Shown: positions 62,863 to 64,000 of the stretch, one piece after another | Layout: each line of letters opens with the position of its first letter | Numbering within the stretch: the stretch's first letter is position 1 | From: an uncultured Mediterraneibacter sp. | GTDB lineage: Bacteria > Bacillota > Clostridia > Lachnospirales > Lachnospiraceae | Assembly: GCA_934309345.1 (NCBI GenBank) | Contig: CAKRDD010000012.1 | Coordinates: 28,549-92,548, forward strand | Reading direction: 5' to 3' | DNA: 64,000 nt | The notes under the pieces: generated by a model | What the model saw: only the letters and a program-made list of their open reading frames with translations | What the model was told of the DNA's origin: nothing | Databases searched by the model: none | Made by a program: the position numbers and the translations under genes

Positions 62863-63185
62863 CTTGTTCTGTAAATTGGAATTGCATTAATCACAGGTTC
62901 TTCATATGGATGGACTTTCTTAATTGCCTGAATTGTTTCGTCTACTTTCTCTGTAAATACAGTTACCTCAATTTTTACTTCAGGTTCACAACTGATTTCA
63001 CCCGTATTTCCAATATAAGGAGATGTTCCGTCTAACGGTCTCCAATAACTGGTAAGCTGTGAACAGGACATACAGGAATCATAATTTCCTATGTGACCGG
63101 CATCCACTGACTGTAACGCTTTCTGTAGCTGTTTAATATGTGTTTCCGGAATAAAAATTTCTAATTTGCAATACTTGAAATCCAT
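62856..63185 (-). CDS. CutA/NIF3-insert-like protein
   Basis: 109 residues resembling the PII-like domain found inside NIF3/YqfO proteins and the CutA divalent cation tolerance fold: YCKLEIFIPETHIKQLQKAL at the start, GHIGNYDSC, and KKVHPYEEPVINAIPI at the end, where HPYEEP is the family hallmark. The function is unknown, possibly metal or nucleotide binding. The ATG at 63185 follows AAGGAGGAG. The last codon lies in a long hairpin. Confidence 0.75.
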   Translation of the reverse strand: MDFKYCKLEIFIPETHIKQLQKALQSVDAGHIGNYDSCMSCSQLTSYWRPLDGTSPYIGNTGEISCEPEVKIEVTVFTEKVDETIQAIKKVHPYEEPVINAIPIYRTSF

Positions 63186-63228
63186 ACAAAACTCCTCCTT
63201 AATGCACATGCAAAAATAATAGGTTTTA

Positions 63229-63846
63229 TCATGTTTTTTCTACTTCCTTTTCCGTCCTGGTAAACCATTCCATTTCTACTGACATTTTTTCCTTTGTAGC
63301 AACACTAACAAAATAATCATCAAAGCATCTGGTCTCTATAAAATATTCCTTGTCTTTTTCATTTCCCCATCCTGTACTAAATCCAATTCCCTTCACCTTT
63401 AATTTAGCTTCTAATTCCGTCCATCGACGCGTAAACAATCGATCTTTATCTTCTCCCGAAAACTTTGACAACTGGTTTCTTATTTCCTGTGAAAATACTT
63501 TTCTTGCTGTTGCTTCGTGATATGGACGTATACGCTCAATATCAACACCTATTTCCTGATCCGCAACTGCAAGTACTACATATTTCCCACTGTGAGATAA
63601 ATTGAAATAAACATCACCATTTCGAAGCGCAGGTTTTCCTTCTTTATTAATTAGAAGTTGCTCGTCTTTCTCTACATTTAAATACTCTTTTAAAAGATAT
63701 CCTGCTATTAATTCCTGCTTTTTATCTGTTTCCCGCTTATGTTTATGATATTTTTCCACATATCTTTGCGTTATCTGTGAAAGGATGTTTTCTTCATCAT
63801 ATGATATTTTCTCTATATCTGCTATTATGATTTTTGCTTGTATCAT
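63229..63846 (-). CDS. 4'-phosphopantetheinyl transferase, Sfp type
   Basis: About 205 residues. It transfers phosphopantetheine from CoA to a carrier protein serine. Motifs: FNLSHSGKYVVLAVA, the metal motif VGVDIE region (IGVDIERIRP) and WTELEAKLKVKG. The Sfp class serves peptide or polyketide synthases, or fatty acid synthesis when AcpS is absent. No synthase gene is in the window. I chose the ATG at 63846 (MIQAKIIIADIEK) because it gives the usual N-terminus and has GCGAGG 8 nt upstream. Confidence 0.85.
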   Translation of the reverse strand: MIQAKIIIADIEKISYDEENILSQITQRYVEKYHKHKRETDKKQELIAGYLLKEYLNVEKDEQLLINKEGKPALRNGDVYFNLSHSGKYVVLAVADQEIGVDIERIRPYHEATARKVFSQEIRNQLSKFSGEDKDRLFTRRWTELEAKLKVKGIGFSTGWGNEKDKEYFIETRCFDDYFVSVATKEKMSVEMEWFTRTEKEVEKT

Positions 63847-63882
63847 TTCCTTAATCCTCGCTGCTATATCTTCTATATACAT

Positions 63883-64000
63883 ATAGCAAAATCTTTTCTA
63901 TGTCAAGAAAAACAAATTTTTAGAAAGAAAAAAACAGCGCTTTCGCACTGCTTCTCATTCCTGTCTATATTCCATGTACCTTCAAAACTACATACAGTCA
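63883..64000. other. Intergenic sequence at window end
   Basis: No gene is visible. It contains an AAACAGCGCTTTCGCACTG stretch and ends with CCTTCAAAACTACATACAG, which resembles sequence flanking rRNA genes in this family, but no rRNA is present. Confidence 0.3.

Noticed and set aside
63930..64000. Possible edge of an rRNA operon at the window end
   Set aside because: The CCTTCAAAACTACATACAG end resembles rRNA flanking sequence, but no rRNA sequence is inside the window to support it.

Overview
The window looks like a chromosomal segment of a gut Firmicute of the family Lachnospiraceae (Mediterraneibacter / [Ruminococcus] torques-gnavus / Blautia type). The grounds are low-to-medium G+C, strong AAGGAGG ribosome binding sites, single-membrane surface proteins with lipoboxes or a KTGD-type C-terminal sorting signal, a YlmC/YmxH sporulation-type protein, an ANTAR regulator beside glnA, and AgrC-like/LytTR signalling. 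The genus is inferred from gene style only.

Layout. 0-5 kb: amidase lipoprotein, orphan MacB-type ATPase, NifX-SlyD fusion, DNA glycosylase, FUSC-like membrane protein, tRNA-Leu. 5-8.3 kb: ZIP metal transporter copy 1, VOC and UlaG-like genes, two decayed gene remnants and a small hydrophobic toxin-like peptide gene. 8.4-25.9 kb: seven minus-strand genes forming a cohesin-dockerin island. Two cohesin surface proteins (a KTGD-anchored scaffold and a membrane-anchored one) are followed by five exported proteins ending in dockerins: LRR/propeller-like, transglutaminase-like, two propeller-like, and a 2474-residue BspA-type LRR protein. No carbohydrase is present. 26.3-28.1 kb: an XRE regulator, a second copy of the toxin-like gene and a second ZIP copy, so the island lies between direct repeats. 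28-44 kb: hybrid histidine kinase, two MATE exporters, NSS and AEC transporters, AAA/PD-(D/E)XK protein, MarR regulator, YibE/F pair, GtrA-like protein, AgrC-like/LytTR two-component pair. 44-53 kb: GH3 beta-glucosidase, cation/proton antiporter, PepV-type dipeptidase, a cobalamin-riboswitch locus with an exported CbiK chelatase and a second lipoprotein, and AzlC/AzlD. 53.4-64 kb: tRNA-Gln and tRNA-Pro, dapF, ANTAR regulator, glnA, sugar kinase, two COG0523 GTPases (one fused to a DUF1980-like domain), exonuclease III, truA, nrdR, ylmC, a CutA/NIF3-like protein and a phosphopantetheinyl transferase.

How the parts may work together. The most unusual unit is the island, which encodes what looks like a small cell-surface complex: cohesins on the wall or membrane present adhesive or protein-modifying dockerin partners instead of cellulases. 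Each dockerin half carries a conserved cysteine. The island operon runs towards a convergent toxin/antisense RNA module, and a near copy of that module lies on the far side. A second theme is metal handling: duplicated ZIP genes with attenuator-like leaders, a His/Cys-rich NifX-SlyD fusion, a B12-controlled surface CbiK, and two COG0523 proteins.
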